Shown: piece after piece, positions 1-8,915 of the stretch
How the letters are laid out: each line of letters begins with the position of its first letter
Position numbering within the stretch: the first letter of the stretch is position 1
NCBI RefSeq assembly: GCF_021568775.1
Contig: NZ_JAKGSG010000033.1
Location: 30,242-94,241, forward strand
Length of the DNA stretch: 64,000 nucleotides
Direction of reading: 5' to 3'
DNA from: Antribacter soli
GTDB taxonomy: Bacteria > Actinomycetota > Actinomycetes > Actinomycetales > Cellulomonadaceae
Program-made: the position numbers and the translations under genes
The notes under the pieces: model-generated
Database searches by the model: none
The model's input: the letters and a program-made list of their open reading frames with translations, nothing else
Told to the model about the DNA's origin: nothing

Positions 1-250
1 ACTCGTCCAGCTCGATCACGCGAGGCACGCAGTCGAGCGGGAACGGACGCTCCTCCCCCGCGAAGTCGAAGGTGACGCCCTGCGCCAGGTACGACTTGGC
101 GAGCGCGTCGGCACGCGCCGCCACCTCCTCAGCCGTGAGCCCCGCGAGGGTGGCGTGCACCTGCTCGTAGCGAGGCCGCAGGGAGCCCTCGCGGTCGATC
201 ATCTCGTCGAAGGCTCGCTGCAGTGGGTACCCATCGAACAGGTCGCTCAT
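1..250 (-). CDS. Circularly permuted type 2 ATP-grasp protein, N-terminal part
   Basis: Only the first 83 codons are inside the window; the gene runs off the left edge. It begins MSDLFDGYPLQRAFDEM and contains YLAQGVTFDF followed by GEERPFPLDCVPRVI. These match the start of the permuted ATP-grasp family (COG2308), whose members often sit next to alpha-E and transglutaminase-like genes and are thought to form amide or peptide bonds; the substrate is unknown. The ATP-binding core lies outside the window, so catalytic residues cannot be checked. The start is the ATG at 250. Confidence 0.8.
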   Translation of the reverse strand, partial: MSDLFDGYPLQRAFDEMIDREGSLRPRYEQVHATLAGLTAEEVAARADALAKSYLAQGVTFDFAGEERPFPLDCVPRVIELDE

Positions 251-328
251 GTCGGCACACTACGGCGCACCGGACGACGGTGGGGTTCCGGTCATGTTTC
301 GGTGTGATGACGGTATGGGCTGTGCCCG

Positions 329-1240
329 TCACTCGTCCTGCAGGACGGCGGCGATGCGGGCCTGGCTCGCGCGGGCGAACTCCGGCCACCGGTCCCAGTA
401 ATAGGGCAGCGCGATCACGGCCTCCACCAGGACCCAGCCCCGCGCCCGCTCCCAGGCGTCGTCGAGGCCGGCGGACGCCCGGAAGGCGGCGCGGGCCGTG
501 CCGCGGAACAAGGTCCAGGCGGGGATCAGGTCGGCCGCCGGGTCGCCGACGCCGATCCCGCCCCAGTCGATGACCGCGGCGAGGCGCCGACCGTGGGCCA
601 GCAGGTTCCCCGGCAGGAGGTCGCCATGGATCCAGGCGCCGCCCGACGCCGGCCAGGCACCCAGGGCACGGTCCCACACCCTGGTCACGGCTTCCGCCCC
701 CGCCCGGCGACCGTCGCCGAGCGGCACCTCGAGCCGGCTGCCGGCCGCGACGCTCGCGCGGCGGACCGCGTCGTCGAGCCGCTCGAGGGGGACGCCGCGA
801 CTCGTGCCGTCCGTGACGGGGCCGCCCGCCGGATCGACTCCGCGCAGCGCGGTGACGAAGGCGGCGAGCGTGCGCGCGCCGCCGTCCTGGTCGGTATTGT
901 CCGCAGTGGGCGGCTCGCCTGGGAGCCACGGCACGACGGACCACTGGAACGGGTAGCCGTCAGCGGGCTCGCCGACGGTCAACGGCGCAGGGACCGCGAG
1001 CGGCACGTGGGGCGCGAGGATCGGGAGCCAGCGGGCGTCGTTCACGGCCTGCTCCGCGGCCCAGGCGATCTTCGGCATCCGGACGAGCAGCTCGTCGCCG
1101 AGCCGGTACAGCAGGTGGTCCGTCCCGCCCGCGGGGCCCGGCGTCACCGCGAGGTGCGCCCAGTGCGGGAACTGCTCCGCGACGAGCCGCCGGACCTGGT
1201 CCGGGGTGGTCTGGACCTCGTCGTCGTGGAGCTGCGGCAC
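329..1240 (-). CDS. Aminoglycoside phosphotransferase-family kinase
   Basis: A 303-residue protein of the APH/choline kinase fold. The catalytic loop HGDLLPGN is near residue 208, and the metal-binding segment IDWGG...GDPAADL follows about 15 residues later. The N-lobe has LLYRLGDELLVRMPK, which supplies the ATP-binding lysine. Such proteins phosphorylate hydroxyls of aminoglycosides or other small molecules; the real substrate is not predictable and resistance should not be assumed. The frame is open up to 1351, but the GTG at 1240 (VPQLHDDEVQTTPDQ) is preferred because conserved sequence starts there and the extension is low-complexity Ala/Pro. It is divergent from the MazF-type gene. Confidence 0.85.
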   Translation of the reverse strand: MPQLHDDEVQTTPDQVRRLVAEQFPHWAHLAVTPGPAGGTDHLLYRLGDELLVRMPKIAWAAEQAVNDARWLPILAPHVPLAVPAPLTVGEPADGYPFQWSVVPWLPGEPPTADNTDQDGGARTLAAFVTALRGVDPAGGPVTDGTSRGVPLERLDDAVRRASVAAGSRLEVPLGDGRRAGAEAVTRVWDRALGAWPASGGAWIHGDLLPGNLLAHGRRLAAVIDWGGIGVGDPAADLIPAWTLFRGTARAAFRASAGLDDAWERARGWVLVEAVIALPYYWDRWPEFARASQARIAAVLQDE

Positions 1241-1416
1241 GCTGCGACCGTAGGGGTGCGGATGCGGCCGGGCCGAGACTTTTCCGGGTGCCGGCGACGC
1301 GGGCGGCGCCAGCGGCGCGCACGACGCCCGCGACGCGGCGGCGCCGGCCACGCCCGAACCGGCGACCGTGCAGTGGTTCGGCCGATCTGCCCGGATGGGC
1401 CGATACAGTGCCTGGC

Positions 1417-2016
1417 GTGACTCGTAATCCCTGGCTCAGCCTGCTCGAGGACGTCGTCGAGGCCGTCAAGTCGTCCGTCGCCGAATCGCCCAAGGACACC
1501 GGCCGTGAGCCCGCACGCGTGCCCGCCCCCGGCCCGTCCGACGTGCCGGCACGACCGCGCCCGGCCCGCGCTCCGGCGTCGGCCGGCAGGGCGCCCCGGA
1601 CCGTGGGCTACCCCGGTGACTTCGACGGGACCGTCGAGCCCGTCTACGCCCCCGACCTTGACGGTGAGCCCGACCCGGGCGAGGTCGTCTGGACCTGGGT
1701 CCCGTACGAGGAGGACCACGCCCAGGGCAAGGACCGACCGGTGCTGCTCGTCGGCCACGACGGGCCCTGGCTGCTCGCGCTGCAGCTCACGAGCCAGGAC
1801 CACGACCGCGACGCCGAGCAGGAGGCGCGGGCCGGCCGGATCTGGTTCGACATCGGCTCGGGCCCGTGGGACCGCGAGGGCCGGCGGTCGGAGGTGCGGA
1901 TCAACCGCGTCATCCGCGTGCACCCGGACGCGGTTCGGCGCGAGGGAGCGATCGTGCCGCGCGGAACGTTCGACGACGTCGTGAAGTACATGCACCGCGC
2001 GCTCGACCTGACGTGA
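1417..2016 (+). CDS. PemK/MazF-family protein with N-terminal extension
   Basis: A 199-residue protein. The first ~80 residues are Pro/Ala-rich and probably disordered. From residue ~85 the sequence EPDPGEVVWTWVPYEED, then KDRPVLLVG, resembles the PemK/MazF fold (PF02452), with RINRVIRVHPDAV near the C-terminus. MazF proteins are ribosome-independent endoribonucleases normally paired with an antitoxin. No antitoxin-sized gene lies next to it: upstream is the divergent kinase and downstream is rpsT. Actinobacteria commonly carry such long stand-alone PemK-like proteins of unproven toxicity. The GTG at 1417 is chosen; another in-frame GTG lies at 1408. Confidence 0.75.
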   Translation: MTRNPWLSLLEDVVEAVKSSVAESPKDTGREPARVPAPGPSDVPARPRPARAPASAGRAPRTVGYPGDFDGTVEPVYAPDLDGEPDPGEVVWTWVPYEEDHAQGKDRPVLLVGHDGPWLLALQLTSQDHDRDAEQEARAGRIWFDIGSGPWDREGRRSEVRINRVIRVHPDAVRREGAIVPRGTFDDVVKYMHRALDLT

Positions 2017-2318
2017 AGCCTGTGACGTTCGCGGCGTCGTTACCCGGTCGGATCAGCATGAAGCGACACTGCTTGCACCGCCTCTGACCAGCGGTTCTGC
2101 TCGCCGCCGGACGTTCGTGACCGTGAGGCCGGGTTCACAGCCGCACGCCTCGGCCATGCCCGGGGATTCTGCTAACCTTGGTGGTTGCGTGTCCGCCCAG
2201 GTCGGCGGGCACCGTCCCAGCTCCTCTCCACGGGTTTCCCCACCCCAGTCCCGGAGCTGCGACCGCCCTCTACGACCTATCCGCTCGCCGCCAGGCGAAC
2301 ACACCAGGAAGTCCACAC
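2017..2318 (+). promoter_or_regulatory. Intergenic region upstream of rpsT
   Basis: About 300 bases without a gene. A TAACCT hexamer at 2173-2178 fits an actinobacterial -10 element, giving rpsT a leader of roughly 130 nt, but no good -35 is visible. No convincing S20 autoregulatory fold was identified by eye. The segment AGGAAG shortly before the GTG at 2319 is the probable ribosome binding site. Confidence 0.3.
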
Positions 2319-2579
2319 GTGGCAAACATCAAGTCCCAGCTCAAGCGCATCAAGACGAACGAGAAGGCGCGCCTCCGCAACAAGGCCGTCAAGTCTGAGC
2401 TCAAGACGTACGTGCGCAAGGTCCGCGAGGCCGTCGCCGCCGGCGACAAGGAGGCCGCGACCACGGCGCTCGTCGCCGCCACGCGCAAGCTCGACAAGGC
2501 CGTCTCGAAGGGCGTCATCCACACGAACCAGGCTGCGAACCGCAAGTCCTCGATCGCGAAGCAGGTCTCGTCGCTCTGA
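2319..2579 (+). CDS. rpsT: 30S ribosomal protein S20
   Basis: An 86-residue, Lys/Arg-rich helical protein starting [21 protein letters not shown], the diagnostic S20 N-terminus, and ending [14 protein letters not shown]20 is a primary 16S rRNA binder in the body of the small subunit. The GTG start at 2319 is fixed by the conserved ANIKSQ start and an AGGAAG motif just upstream. It is transcribed alone, convergent with the holA-com operon, as in many actinobacteria. Confidence 0.97.
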   Translation: MANIKSQLKRIKTNEKARLRNKAVKSELKTYVRKVREAVAAGDKEAATTALVAATRKLDKAVSKGVIHTNQAANRKSSIAKQVSSL

Positions 2580-2624
2580 TCGTGATGCCCGGGCTCTGCT
2601 GAGCCCGCAGCGCGAACTTCGTCA

Positions 2625-2670
2625 GGCGCCGCTCCTCCGTCCCCTCGCCAGGGACCACGGGAGCGGCGCC
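2625..2670 (+). terminator. Terminator hairpin after rpsT
   Basis: An 11-bp perfect inverted repeat, GGCGCCGCTCC at 2625-2635 and GGAGCGGCGCC at 2660-2670, is followed by TTTCGT. It lies between the convergent rpsT and holA genes and could serve both strands. A smaller hairpin (GGGCTC/GAGCCC) lies just before it. Confidence 0.7.
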
Positions 2671-2706
2671 TTTCGTGCGCCCTCCCGCGGGTGACGCGCC
2701 GCGCGC

Positions 2707-3711
2707 TCAGCCTCGGCGTGCGCGGGAGATCGTCATCACTGCCCGTTCGACCGCGAACACAGGGTCGCGAGCCTCGCCCTTGACGTCGGCGTCCGCCTGC
2801 GCCACGGCCGAGATCGCGACGGCCAGCCCTTCGGGCGTCCATCGCCGCAGGTCCTTCTGCGCCCGGTCCACCTGCCAGGGTGCGAGACCGAGCTCACGGG
2901 CGGTCACTCCCCCGCCGCGCAGCGCCGCGACCTTGGCGAGCGTGCGCAGGCGCAGCGCCAGCGCGGCGACGAGCGGCACCGGGTCGACGCCGGTCGCGAG
3001 CGCGTGGCGGAGCAACGCAACGGCGGTTCCCGTGTCCCCCTCGACCGCGGCGTCCGCGACGCGGAACCCCGTAGCCTCGACGCGTCCGCCGTAGTACCGG
3101 TTGACGACGGCCTCGTTGATCGCTCCCGTCGTGTCGGCGACCAGCTGCGAGCACGCGGCCGCGAGCTCTCGCAGATCGTTGCCGAGCGCGTCGACGAGGG
3201 AACGCACGGCCGCGGCGTCGGCCCGACGGCCCGCTCCGCGGAACTCGTTCATCACGAACGACGCCTTCTCCGCGTCCTTCGTGACGGGGTCGCACGTCAT
3301 GACCGGCGCACCGGTCGCGGTGATCGTGTCGAGCATCTTCTTGCCGCGCTGCCCGCCGCCGTGCACCACGATCACCGTGGTCTCCGGGTCGGGCCTTCCG
3401 ACGTAGGCGATGATGTCCGCCATCAGCTCTTCCGTGCCGGCGTCCGCACCCAGGATCACGACGACCTTCGCCTCGCCGAACAGCGACGGGCTGGCGGCGA
3501 CCGTGAGCTGCCCGGCCCCGTAGGTGGCCCCCTCGAGCTCGACCTTCTCGACCTCCGGGTCGCGCTCGCGGGCAAGCCGCACCACCGCGTCCACCGCCCG
3601 CTCGGTCAGGAGCGGCTCGGCTCCGCGCACCAGCACGACAGGTGCGAGCGTGGGCTCGTCCCAGGTGCGGGCGGGTGCGGTGGCACGGCTCTTGCGGGTA
3701 GCGGGAGGCAC
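2707..3711 (-). CDS. holA: DNA polymerase III, delta subunit
   Basis: A 334-residue clamp-loader delta subunit. The N-terminus has PVVLVRGAEPLLTERAVD, then the P-loop-less AAA+ region (SLFGEAKVVVILGAD, TVIVVHGGGQRGKKML), and a helical C-terminus with ALALRLRTLAKVAALRGGG and PWQVDRAQKDLRRW. This is the usual HolA/YqeN pattern. Delta opens the sliding clamp within the clamp-loader complex. The GTG at 3711 is preferred because residues upstream of it overlap comEC and are low-complexity. It is last in the comEA-comEC-holA order and overlaps the 3' end of comEC by no more than its start region permits. Confidence 0.92.
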   Translation of the reverse strand: MPPATRKSRATAPARTWDEPTLAPVVLVRGAEPLLTERAVDAVVRLARERDPEVEKVELEGATYGAGQLTVAASPSLFGEAKVVVILGADAGTEELMADIIAYVGRPDPETTVIVVHGGGQRGKKMLDTITATGAPVMTCDPVTKDAEKASFVMNEFRGAGRRADAAAVRSLVDALGNDLRELAAACSQLVADTTGAINEAVVNRYYGGRVEATGFRVADAAVEGDTGTAVALLRHALATGVDPVPLVAALALRLRTLAKVAALRGGGVTARELGLAPWQVDRAQKDLRRWTPEGLAVAISAVAQADADVKGEARDPVFAVERAVMTISRARRG

Positions 3712-3769
3712 GAGCAAAGCCTGCCACGCCCCACCGACACGAGTCTTCGGTCGCAGTGGAGCGCTCGGT

Positions 3770-6232
3770 TCAGCAGCCCGCCAGCCCGATCTGCCCCTCG
3801 CGGACCACCAGCGCGAACGTGCCGCACTCGTCCGTGCGGACCACCGCCGCGCCAACACCTTCGTAGAGGCCGATCGCGATGTCCGTCGGGTGTCCGTAGG
3901 TGTTGCCCTCGCCGGACGACACGATCGCGACCGCGGGGCTCAACAGCTCAGCCAGGCCCGGCGACTGCACGCGCGAGCCGTGGTGCGCCACCTTCACGAC
4001 GTCCACCGCCCCGGCACCGCGCCGCAGGAGACCGGCGAGCAGCGCCTCCTGCCCCGCGTCCTCCAGGTCACCGAGCAGCACGACGTCCAGGTCCGCGGTC
4101 CGGACGGCCAGCGCGACGCTCGCGTCGTTCGCGCCGTCGCCGCCTGCCTCCCCGCCTTCACCTCCGCCCGACGACGGCCGCTCGTCGTCCAGGCCCGCGA
4201 GCAGCACCTCCCACCTCGCGGTCCCGGCCGTCCCCGTCTCGCCGGCGGACGCCGCCCGCACCGGCACACCGGCCTCCTCCAGGCGCGCGACGGCCCACGC
4301 GGCGTTCGCGTCCGGCACAGCGAGCGGCGAGACGAGTGCCACGTCCACCTGCCGTCCCGAGAGCACGGCTGGCAGCCCGCCGACGTGGTCGGCGTGGAAG
4401 TGGCTGAGGACGAGCAGGTCGACGCGGGTGATCCCGAGGTCGTCCAGGCAGCGTCCGGCAGCGTCGCCATCCGGGCCGACGTCGATCACCACCGCCGAAC
4501 GCGTTCCCGTCCGCAGGACGAGACCGTCGCCCTGCCCCACGTCGCAGGCCACCACCTGCCAGTCCCCCGGTAGCTCCGGCCCGGGACGCAACACCCGGGG
4601 AACCGCCACGCACGCCGCGGTGGCCGCGACCGCCACGACGACCGCGAGGGCAAGGAGGCGTGCCCGGGCGCCCGATCGGCGTCGGGCGGCGATCGCCCTG
4701 CGCAGGCCGGACCGTGCCGCATGGCGCCAGGCGTCGGGCCAGCCGCGGCGCGGCGAGGCCCGCAGCACCACCCAGAAGCCGGACAGCGTGACCGCGGCGA
4801 GCAGCAGCGCCCCGGCCGGTCCGCCCGGCCAGGGCAGCGAGGCACCGGGCAGCGCCGCGCCCCACGTCGCGACCTGCGCGATCCACCAGGTGGCGCCGCT
4901 CGCGGCCCACGCCACCGCGTGCGCGACCGGTGGAGCCCACGGTGCGAACAGCGTCGCGACAAGTCCGAGCACCGTCGCAGGCACGAGTGCGGGCGCCGCC
5001 AGGAGGTTGGCCGGCACCGTCACCGCCGAGACCGACGGCGAAAGGAGCACCAGGATCGGACCGCACGCTGCCTGGGCCGCCACCGGCACGGCGAGCGCGA
5101 AGGCGGGGACGCGTCCGATCCACGGCTCCAGCCGACGCCCGAGCGGCGCCACCAGCAGCACGAGCCCCGCGGTCGCGGCGGCCGACAGCGCGAAGCCGAA
5201 CGATCGCGACAGCCACGGGTCGACGACCAGCAGCCCCACCGCGGTCGCGGCGAGCGCCGGCACCGCCTGGGACGGCCGGCCGATCGCCGTCCCGGCCAGC
5301 GCGAAGGCTGTCATGACGGCGGCGCGCAGCACGCTCGGCTCGGGCCGGACGAGAACGACGAACCCCGCCGCGGCAACCGCGAGCACACCGACGCGCGCCG
5401 CCCGCGGCATCCGCGCGGTCGCGCACAGCCCGGTCAAGACGGCGACCACGATCGCGAAGTGGCTGCCGGACACTGCCGTGATGTGCGTGAGGCCGGTGGT
5501 GCGGAGGGCGTCGGCGATGTCGGGCGGCAGCCGCGACGTGTCGCCGATGGCGGCGCCCGGGACCAGCCCGCGGCCCTGCGGCGACAGGTCCGCGGTGACG
5601 GCCAGCAGCGACGTGCTCAGCGTGTCCGCCACCCGCAGCAGACCGGCCGGCGGAGCCGTCTGCGCGACCCTCGTGGCGGCGACGCGCGCAGCCTCCGCGG
5701 CCCCCGGGTCCGCAGGGCGCGACCGGCCGGTCACCGTGACGAAGGCGCCGTACCGGGGAACGGCGGTGGACGTCACCTGGACGTGGCCTCCGGCCGGGGT
5801 GGCGACGCCCCGCGCCGACACGACGCGCGCCGCCAGCACCCAGCGCACCTCGGGCCCGGGTCCGATCGCGCCCAGGCCGCCCGACGGCAACCGGGTCGTG
5901 ACGGGCTCCGGCTGGGCCACGACGGTGCCCGTCATCGTGACCACCGCACCCGCCGCGGCGAGCCGTTCCAGCGGCGCGCGACCGGCGAGCTGGACGTGCG
6001 CGCTCGCCACGACCGTGAGCAGGCAGGCGGATGCGAAGAGGGCGTGCGCGAGGGCAGCCGGCCGGAGATCGCCACGCCCGGCGGAGGCAGCAACCACGGC
6101 CCCTGCCGCGACGACGAGGGCGACCCCGAGGCCGAGGAGCACCGGCCACGTGCGCAGCGATGCCGGGCCGGTGACGAGCCAGGCCGCCACCCAGGTCGCG
6201 AGCGCCGCCGGAGCAAGACGCAGGTCTGTCAT
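3770..6232 (-). CDS. comEC: ComEC/Rec2-family DNA-uptake channel
   Basis: An 820-residue polytopic membrane protein. Hydrophobic segments fill residues ~1-75 and the competence domain (~220-520) holds most of the membrane helices (for example LTHITAVSGSHFAIVVAVLTG). A C-terminal metallo-beta-lactamase-like domain starts near residue 565 and carries the HFHADH metal motif near residue 609 and KVAHHGS further on. ComEC forms the inner-membrane channel for single-stranded DNA in transformation, and the C-terminal domain is thought to degrade the other strand. Many non-transformable actinobacteria keep comEA-comEC next to holA, so competence is not proven. It starts 28 nt after comEA. Confidence 0.93.
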   Translation of the reverse strand: MTDLRLAPAALATWVAAWLVTGPASLRTWPVLLGLGVALVVAAGAVVAASAGRGDLRPAALAHALFASACLLTVVASAHVQLAGRAPLERLAAAGAVVTMTGTVVAQPEPVTTRLPSGGLGAIGPGPEVRWVLAARVVSARGVATPAGGHVQVTSTAVPRYGAFVTVTGRSRPADPGAAEAARVAATRVAQTAPPAGLLRVADTLSTSLLAVTADLSPQGRGLVPGAAIGDTSRLPPDIADALRTTGLTHITAVSGSHFAIVVAVLTGLCATARMPRAARVGVLAVAAAGFVVLVRPEPSVLRAAVMTAFALAGTAIGRPSQAVPALAATAVGLLVVDPWLSRSFGFALSAAATAGLVLLVAPLGRRLEPWIGRVPAFALAVPVAAQAACGPILVLLSPSVSAVTVPANLLAAPALVPATVLGLVATLFAPWAPPVAHAVAWAASGATWWIAQVATWGAALPGASLPWPGGPAGALLLAAVTLSGFWVVLRASPRRGWPDAWRHAARSGLRRAIAARRRSGARARLLALAVVVAVAATAACVAVPRVLRPGPELPGDWQVVACDVGQGDGLVLRTGTRSAVVIDVGPDGDAAGRCLDDLGITRVDLLVLSHFHADHVGGLPAVLSGRQVDVALVSPLAVPDANAAWAVARLEEAGVPVRAASAGETGTAGTARWEVLLAGLDDERPSSGGGEGGEAGGDGANDASVALAVRTADLDVVLLGDLEDAGQEALLAGLLRRGAGAVDVVKVAHHGSRVQSPGLAELLSPAVAIVSSGEGNTYGHPTDIAIGLYEGVGAAVVRTDECGTFALVVREGQIGLAGC

Positions 6233-6260
6233 GAAGACTCTCCGGTGTCGTGCCCGGCGA

Positions 6261-7175
6261 TCACCGGACGCGCACGGAGTCGCGGACCTTGTCCAGCAGG
6301 GCCGGTCCGATGCCGTCGACCTCCCCGAGCTCGTCGACGCTCGTGAACGGGCCGTTCTCGTCCCGCCAGGTGACGATCCGCTCCGCGATGACCGGGCCGA
6401 CGCCCGGCAGCGTGTCGAGGAGGGCGGCGTCCGCCGTGTTCAGGTCGACGATCCCGTCGCCCGCTGCTCCGCCGGCCGCAGGCGCACCGGACCCGCCGCT
6501 GTCCGGGGCAGCGACCACCTCGCCCGCGGCCGGCACGCGGAGCTGTTCCCCGTCGGCCACCTCGCGGGCAAGATTGACGCCCGACAGGTCGGCGGTCGCG
6601 GTCGGCCCGCCGGCCGCCTCCACGGCGTCGGCGATCCGCGCCCCCTCGGGCAGCGTGACGAGCCCCGGACGGTTGACCTGCCCGACCACGTGGACGACGA
6701 CCTCGCCCGCCGGGGCGGTCTCGCCCCCGCCGGCCGCACCGGGTCCGGTCTCGTCCGAGGAAGCGTCCGGCAGGCCTGCACCCGCGTCAGCACCGGCGAC
6801 GTCGGCGGCGCCGGCAGGTGCCAGTCCCTGGACGTCGTCCACGGACCCGATCCCGCCGCTGAGCGCAAGGGCCGCGACGCCCGCGCCGAGCAGCAGCACC
6901 GCCACGGCCGCGACGACGGCGGTCCGGCCGCGCAGCGCCCAGCGGCGCCCGCCGTCCTCGCCCCGGAGGTCGCCCGGGTGCCCGTGCGCCGCCGCGTAGG
7001 CGGCGGCCACGCCCGCGGCGGACCGGCGCGCCCGCAACCGGTCGACGAGCTCCGCGGCCGGATCGTCCGGCTCGCCGACCGGCGCGAACGGCCACAGGTC
7101 GGGCGGCGGGCCTGGCGTCCCGTCGGGTGCCGGCCGGCCCCGTCCGCCTGCGGAAACCTCGGAGATCACGTCCAT
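6261..7175 (-). CDS. comEA: ComEA-family DNA-binding protein
   Basis: A 304-residue membrane-anchored protein. The cytoplasmic N-terminus is Pro/Gly-rich, one transmembrane helix lies near residues 88-110 (TAVVAAVAVLLLGAGVAALA), and an SLBB-like domain follows (VVVHVVGQVNRPGLVTLP). A C-terminal double helix-hairpin-helix carries VDLNTADAALLDTLPGVGP and GEVDGIGPALLDKVR. ComEA binds incoming duplex DNA outside the membrane and hands it to ComEC. The ATG at 7175 (MDVISEVSAGG) is preferred over an upstream ATG because it gives the typical short cytoplasmic head. First gene of the com operon. Confidence 0.9.
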   Translation of the reverse strand: MDVISEVSAGGRGRPAPDGTPGPPPDLWPFAPVGEPDDPAAELVDRLRARRSAAGVAAAYAAAHGHPGDLRGEDGGRRWALRGRTAVVAAVAVLLLGAGVAALALSGGIGSVDDVQGLAPAGAADVAGADAGAGLPDASSDETGPGAAGGGETAPAGEVVVHVVGQVNRPGLVTLPEGARIADAVEAAGGPTATADLSGVNLAREVADGEQLRVPAAGEVVAAPDSGGSGAPAAGGAAGDGIVDLNTADAALLDTLPGVGPVIAERIVTWRDENGPFTSVDELGEVDGIGPALLDKVRDSVRVR

Positions 7176-7312
7176 GCCGCGACCGTAGGCGCGGCGATCT
7201 GCCGGGCGGGCCGTCTCAGGGGCGCCTGTGCACAGGAACCTCTCGCGCACGGATGTGGTCGGCCACGCACCCGCGCAGCGCCATGGTCACGTGCCGTCGG
7301 CCGCGCGTACGA

Positions 7313-7337
7313 ATCCCACGAGCCCGGAACGTGGGAT
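7313..7337 (-). terminator. Hairpin after degV
   Basis: An 8-bp perfect inverted repeat, ATCCCACG at 7313-7320 and CGTGGGAT at 7330-7337, lies immediately downstream of the degV stop on the minus strand. There is no U-tract, so it is only a probable terminator or 3'-end stabiliser. The rest of the ~165-nt gap between comEA and degV shows nothing else. Confidence 0.4.
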
Positions 7338-7341
7338 CACC

Positions 7342-8244
7342 TCAGTGTGCGTGGTCCCCGAGGTCCGCGGTCACGACCGCGAGCGTCCCCGGCCCCACGT
7401 GCACACCCAGCACGGCGGAAAGGGGCGCGACCTCGACGTCGGCCCGCGTCCGTGTGCGCAGGCGCCCGGCCAGGACCTGCGCCCGGTCGGGCGCGCCGAA
7501 GTGCTGCACCGCGACGACAGGTCGCACCGCAGCGGCGACGTCGGCGGCGGCTTCCTCCAGGAGCCGCTCGGCGACGGCGGCGCGGGTGCGGACGCGCTGC
7601 AGCAGCTCGATCCGGCCGTCGCGCAGCCCGAGCACGGGCCGCACGCCGAGGACGGTGCCGATCGCGGCGGCCGTGCCCGAGAGCCGCCCGCCGCGCCGCA
7701 GGTGATCGAGCGAGTCGACGACGAACATGGCCCGGACCGTGCCCGCGACCTCGAGAGCGCGCGCGGCGACGTGGGCGGCGTCACACCCAGCGGCCGCGCA
7801 CTCGACGGCGGCGCGGGCGGCGAAGCCGAGGCCGATGGCGGCGGTCCGGGAGTCGACGACCCGGACTGCGAGCGGCGTCCGGGCAGCGGCGGTCGCGGCC
7901 GACCCTACGGTGCCCGACAGCTCCCCGGACAGGTGCAGCGACACGACCGCGCGCGCCCCGTCGTCGGCGAGCATCCGGTACACGGCGGCGAAAGCCTCGG
8001 GTGGCGGCTGCGAGGTGGTGACCCGCTCCCCGCCGGCCACGAGCGCCGCGACCTCGTCGGGCGTGATGTCCACGCCTTCCTCGTAGGAGCGGTCGCCCAC
8101 CAGCACCCGCAGCGGCACCACGACGGGCTGCCCGACGCCGGTCCCGCTGCCTCCGGAGCCGCCCGTCGGCAGGCATGCCGTCGAGTCGGTCACGACCCGG
8201 ACGACGGGTCGCACCTCGGGCCGGGATCGTCGGATGGCGCGCAT
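7342..8244 (-). CDS. DegV-family fatty-acid-binding protein
   Basis: A 300-residue protein with the DegV start VVRVVTDSTACLP at residues ~15-27, GVDITPDEVAALV, TTSQPPPEAF (the conserved TSQPSP-like loop), VVSLHLSGELSGT and the C-terminal VGPGTLAVV. DegV/FakB proteins bind a fatty acid and present it to the kinase FakA for acyl-phosphate formation. No fakA-like gene is in the window. It is a single gene, followed on the same strand side by a hairpin. Confidence 0.9.
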   Translation of the reverse strand: MRAIRRSRPEVRPVVRVVTDSTACLPTGGSGGSGTGVGQPVVVPLRVLVGDRSYEEGVDITPDEVAALVAGGERVTTSQPPPEAFAAVYRMLADDGARAVVSLHLSGELSGTVGSAATAAARTPLAVRVVDSRTAAIGLGFAARAAVECAAAGCDAAHVAARALEVAGTVRAMFVVDSLDHLRRGGRLSGTAAAIGTVLGVRPVLGLRDGRIELLQRVRTRAAVAERLLEEAAADVAAAVRPVVAVQHFGAPDRAQVLAGRLRTRTRADVEVAPLSAVLGVHVGPGTLAVVTADLGDHAH

Positions 8245-8299
8245 GTGCGCGCAACGATACCGACTCGCACCAGCTCACCCGATCGCGGACAGCACGATG

Positions 8300-8330
8300 C
8301 CCGGCGCCGGAAGACGGGTCCGGCGCCGGG
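8300..8330 (-). terminator. Terminator hairpin after rpmG
   Basis: A perfect 12-bp inverted repeat, CCCGGCGCCGGA (8300-8311) and TCCGGCGCCGGG (8319-8330), with a 7-nt loop. It lies ~14 bases past the rpmG stop and probably ends the rpmE2-rpmG transcript. No U-run follows. Confidence 0.6.
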
Positions 8331-8343
8331 CGTCGAGGTGAGG

Positions 8344-8511
8344 TCAGCGCTCCTCGCGGAAGTCCACGTGTCTGCGGACCATCGGGTCGTACTTGCGGAT
8401 GACGAGCCGGTCGGGGTCGTTGCGCCGGTTCTTGCGCGTCACGTACGTGAAGCCGGTCCCCGCGGTGGAGCGGAGGCGGATCACGGGGCGCAGGTCGATC
8501 TTCGAGGCCAT
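8344..8511 (-). CDS. rpmG: 50S ribosomal protein L33, zinc-independent form
   Basis: A 55-residue L33: [20 protein letters not shown], then [22 protein letters not shown]. It contains no cysteine, so it lacks the CxxC pairs of the zinc-binding form and belongs to the C-minus class. In Streptomyces and mycobacteria such paralogues replace zinc-containing ones when zinc is scarce, under Zur control. Its ATG shares a base with the TGA of rpmE2 (TGATG), implying translational coupling. It is second in the operon behind the 8845-8859 palindrome. Confidence 0.95.
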   Translation of the reverse strand: MASKIDLRPVIRLRSTAGTGFTYVTRKNRRNDPDRLVIRKYDPMVRRHVDFREER

Positions 8512-8804
8512 CAGCTGTCCTTCCCTGTGGTTGCGCGGGCGCCGTAGCGGCGCCGGAACTGCTCGACACGGCCGGCGGTGTCGACCACGCGGGACGAGCC
8601 GGTCCAGAACGGGTGACTGGCGCTCGAGACCTCGACGTCGACCACCGGGTAGGTGTTGCCGTCCTCCCACTCGATCGTGCGGGCCGGGCGGCCGGGCCCC
8701 GCAGGCGTGCCGGCGACCAGCGTGGACCGCGTGAGGAACGCGAAGCCCGCGCTCGCGTCGCGGAACACGACGGGCCCGTACTCGGGGTGGATGTCCTTCT
8801 TCAT
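8511..8804 (-). CDS. rpmE2: 50S ribosomal protein L31, type B (zinc-independent)
   Basis: A 97-residue type B L31: [44 protein letters not shown], and [15 protein letters not shown]. The CxxC zinc ligands of type A L31 are absent and the protein contains no cysteine. The ATG at 8804 is chosen because MKKDIHPEY is the family start and AGGAG lies just upstream; the longer open frame would run through the Zur-type box. It heads the rpmE2-rpmG operon and faces away from the ATP-grasp gene. Confidence 0.96.
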   Translation of the reverse strand: MKKDIHPEYGPVVFRDASAGFAFLTRSTLVAGTPAGPGRPARTIEWEDGNTYPVVDVEVSSASHPFWTGSSRVVDTAGRVEQFRRRYGARATTGKDS

Positions 8805-8844
8805 GGTGTCCTCCTGATGACCGATGTCGGATACCGCAACGTAA

Positions 8845-8859
8845 CGAGAATCATTCTCA
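8845..8859 (-). promoter_or_regulatory. Zur-type operator of rpmE2-rpmG
   Basis: CGAGAATCATTCTCA (plus strand), a near-perfect 15-bp palindrome with GAGAAT/ATTCTC arms around a central C. It lies 40 bases upstream of the rpmE2 ATG. Three related sites occur in the island. The TGAGAA-N3-TTCTCA form fits actinobacterial Zur boxes, and cysteine-free L31/L33 genes are classic Zur targets. The repressor gene itself is not in the window. Confidence 0.85.
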
Positions 8860-8915
8860 TTCCATGGACCGCGGATGCCGCCACACGGCGATCGTGCGAC
8901 CATCCGGTGTCATGA

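Noticed and set aside
3900..8021. Long plus-strand frame over comEC and comEA
   Set aside because: Same shadow effect; the minus strand encodes recognisable ComEC and ComEA.
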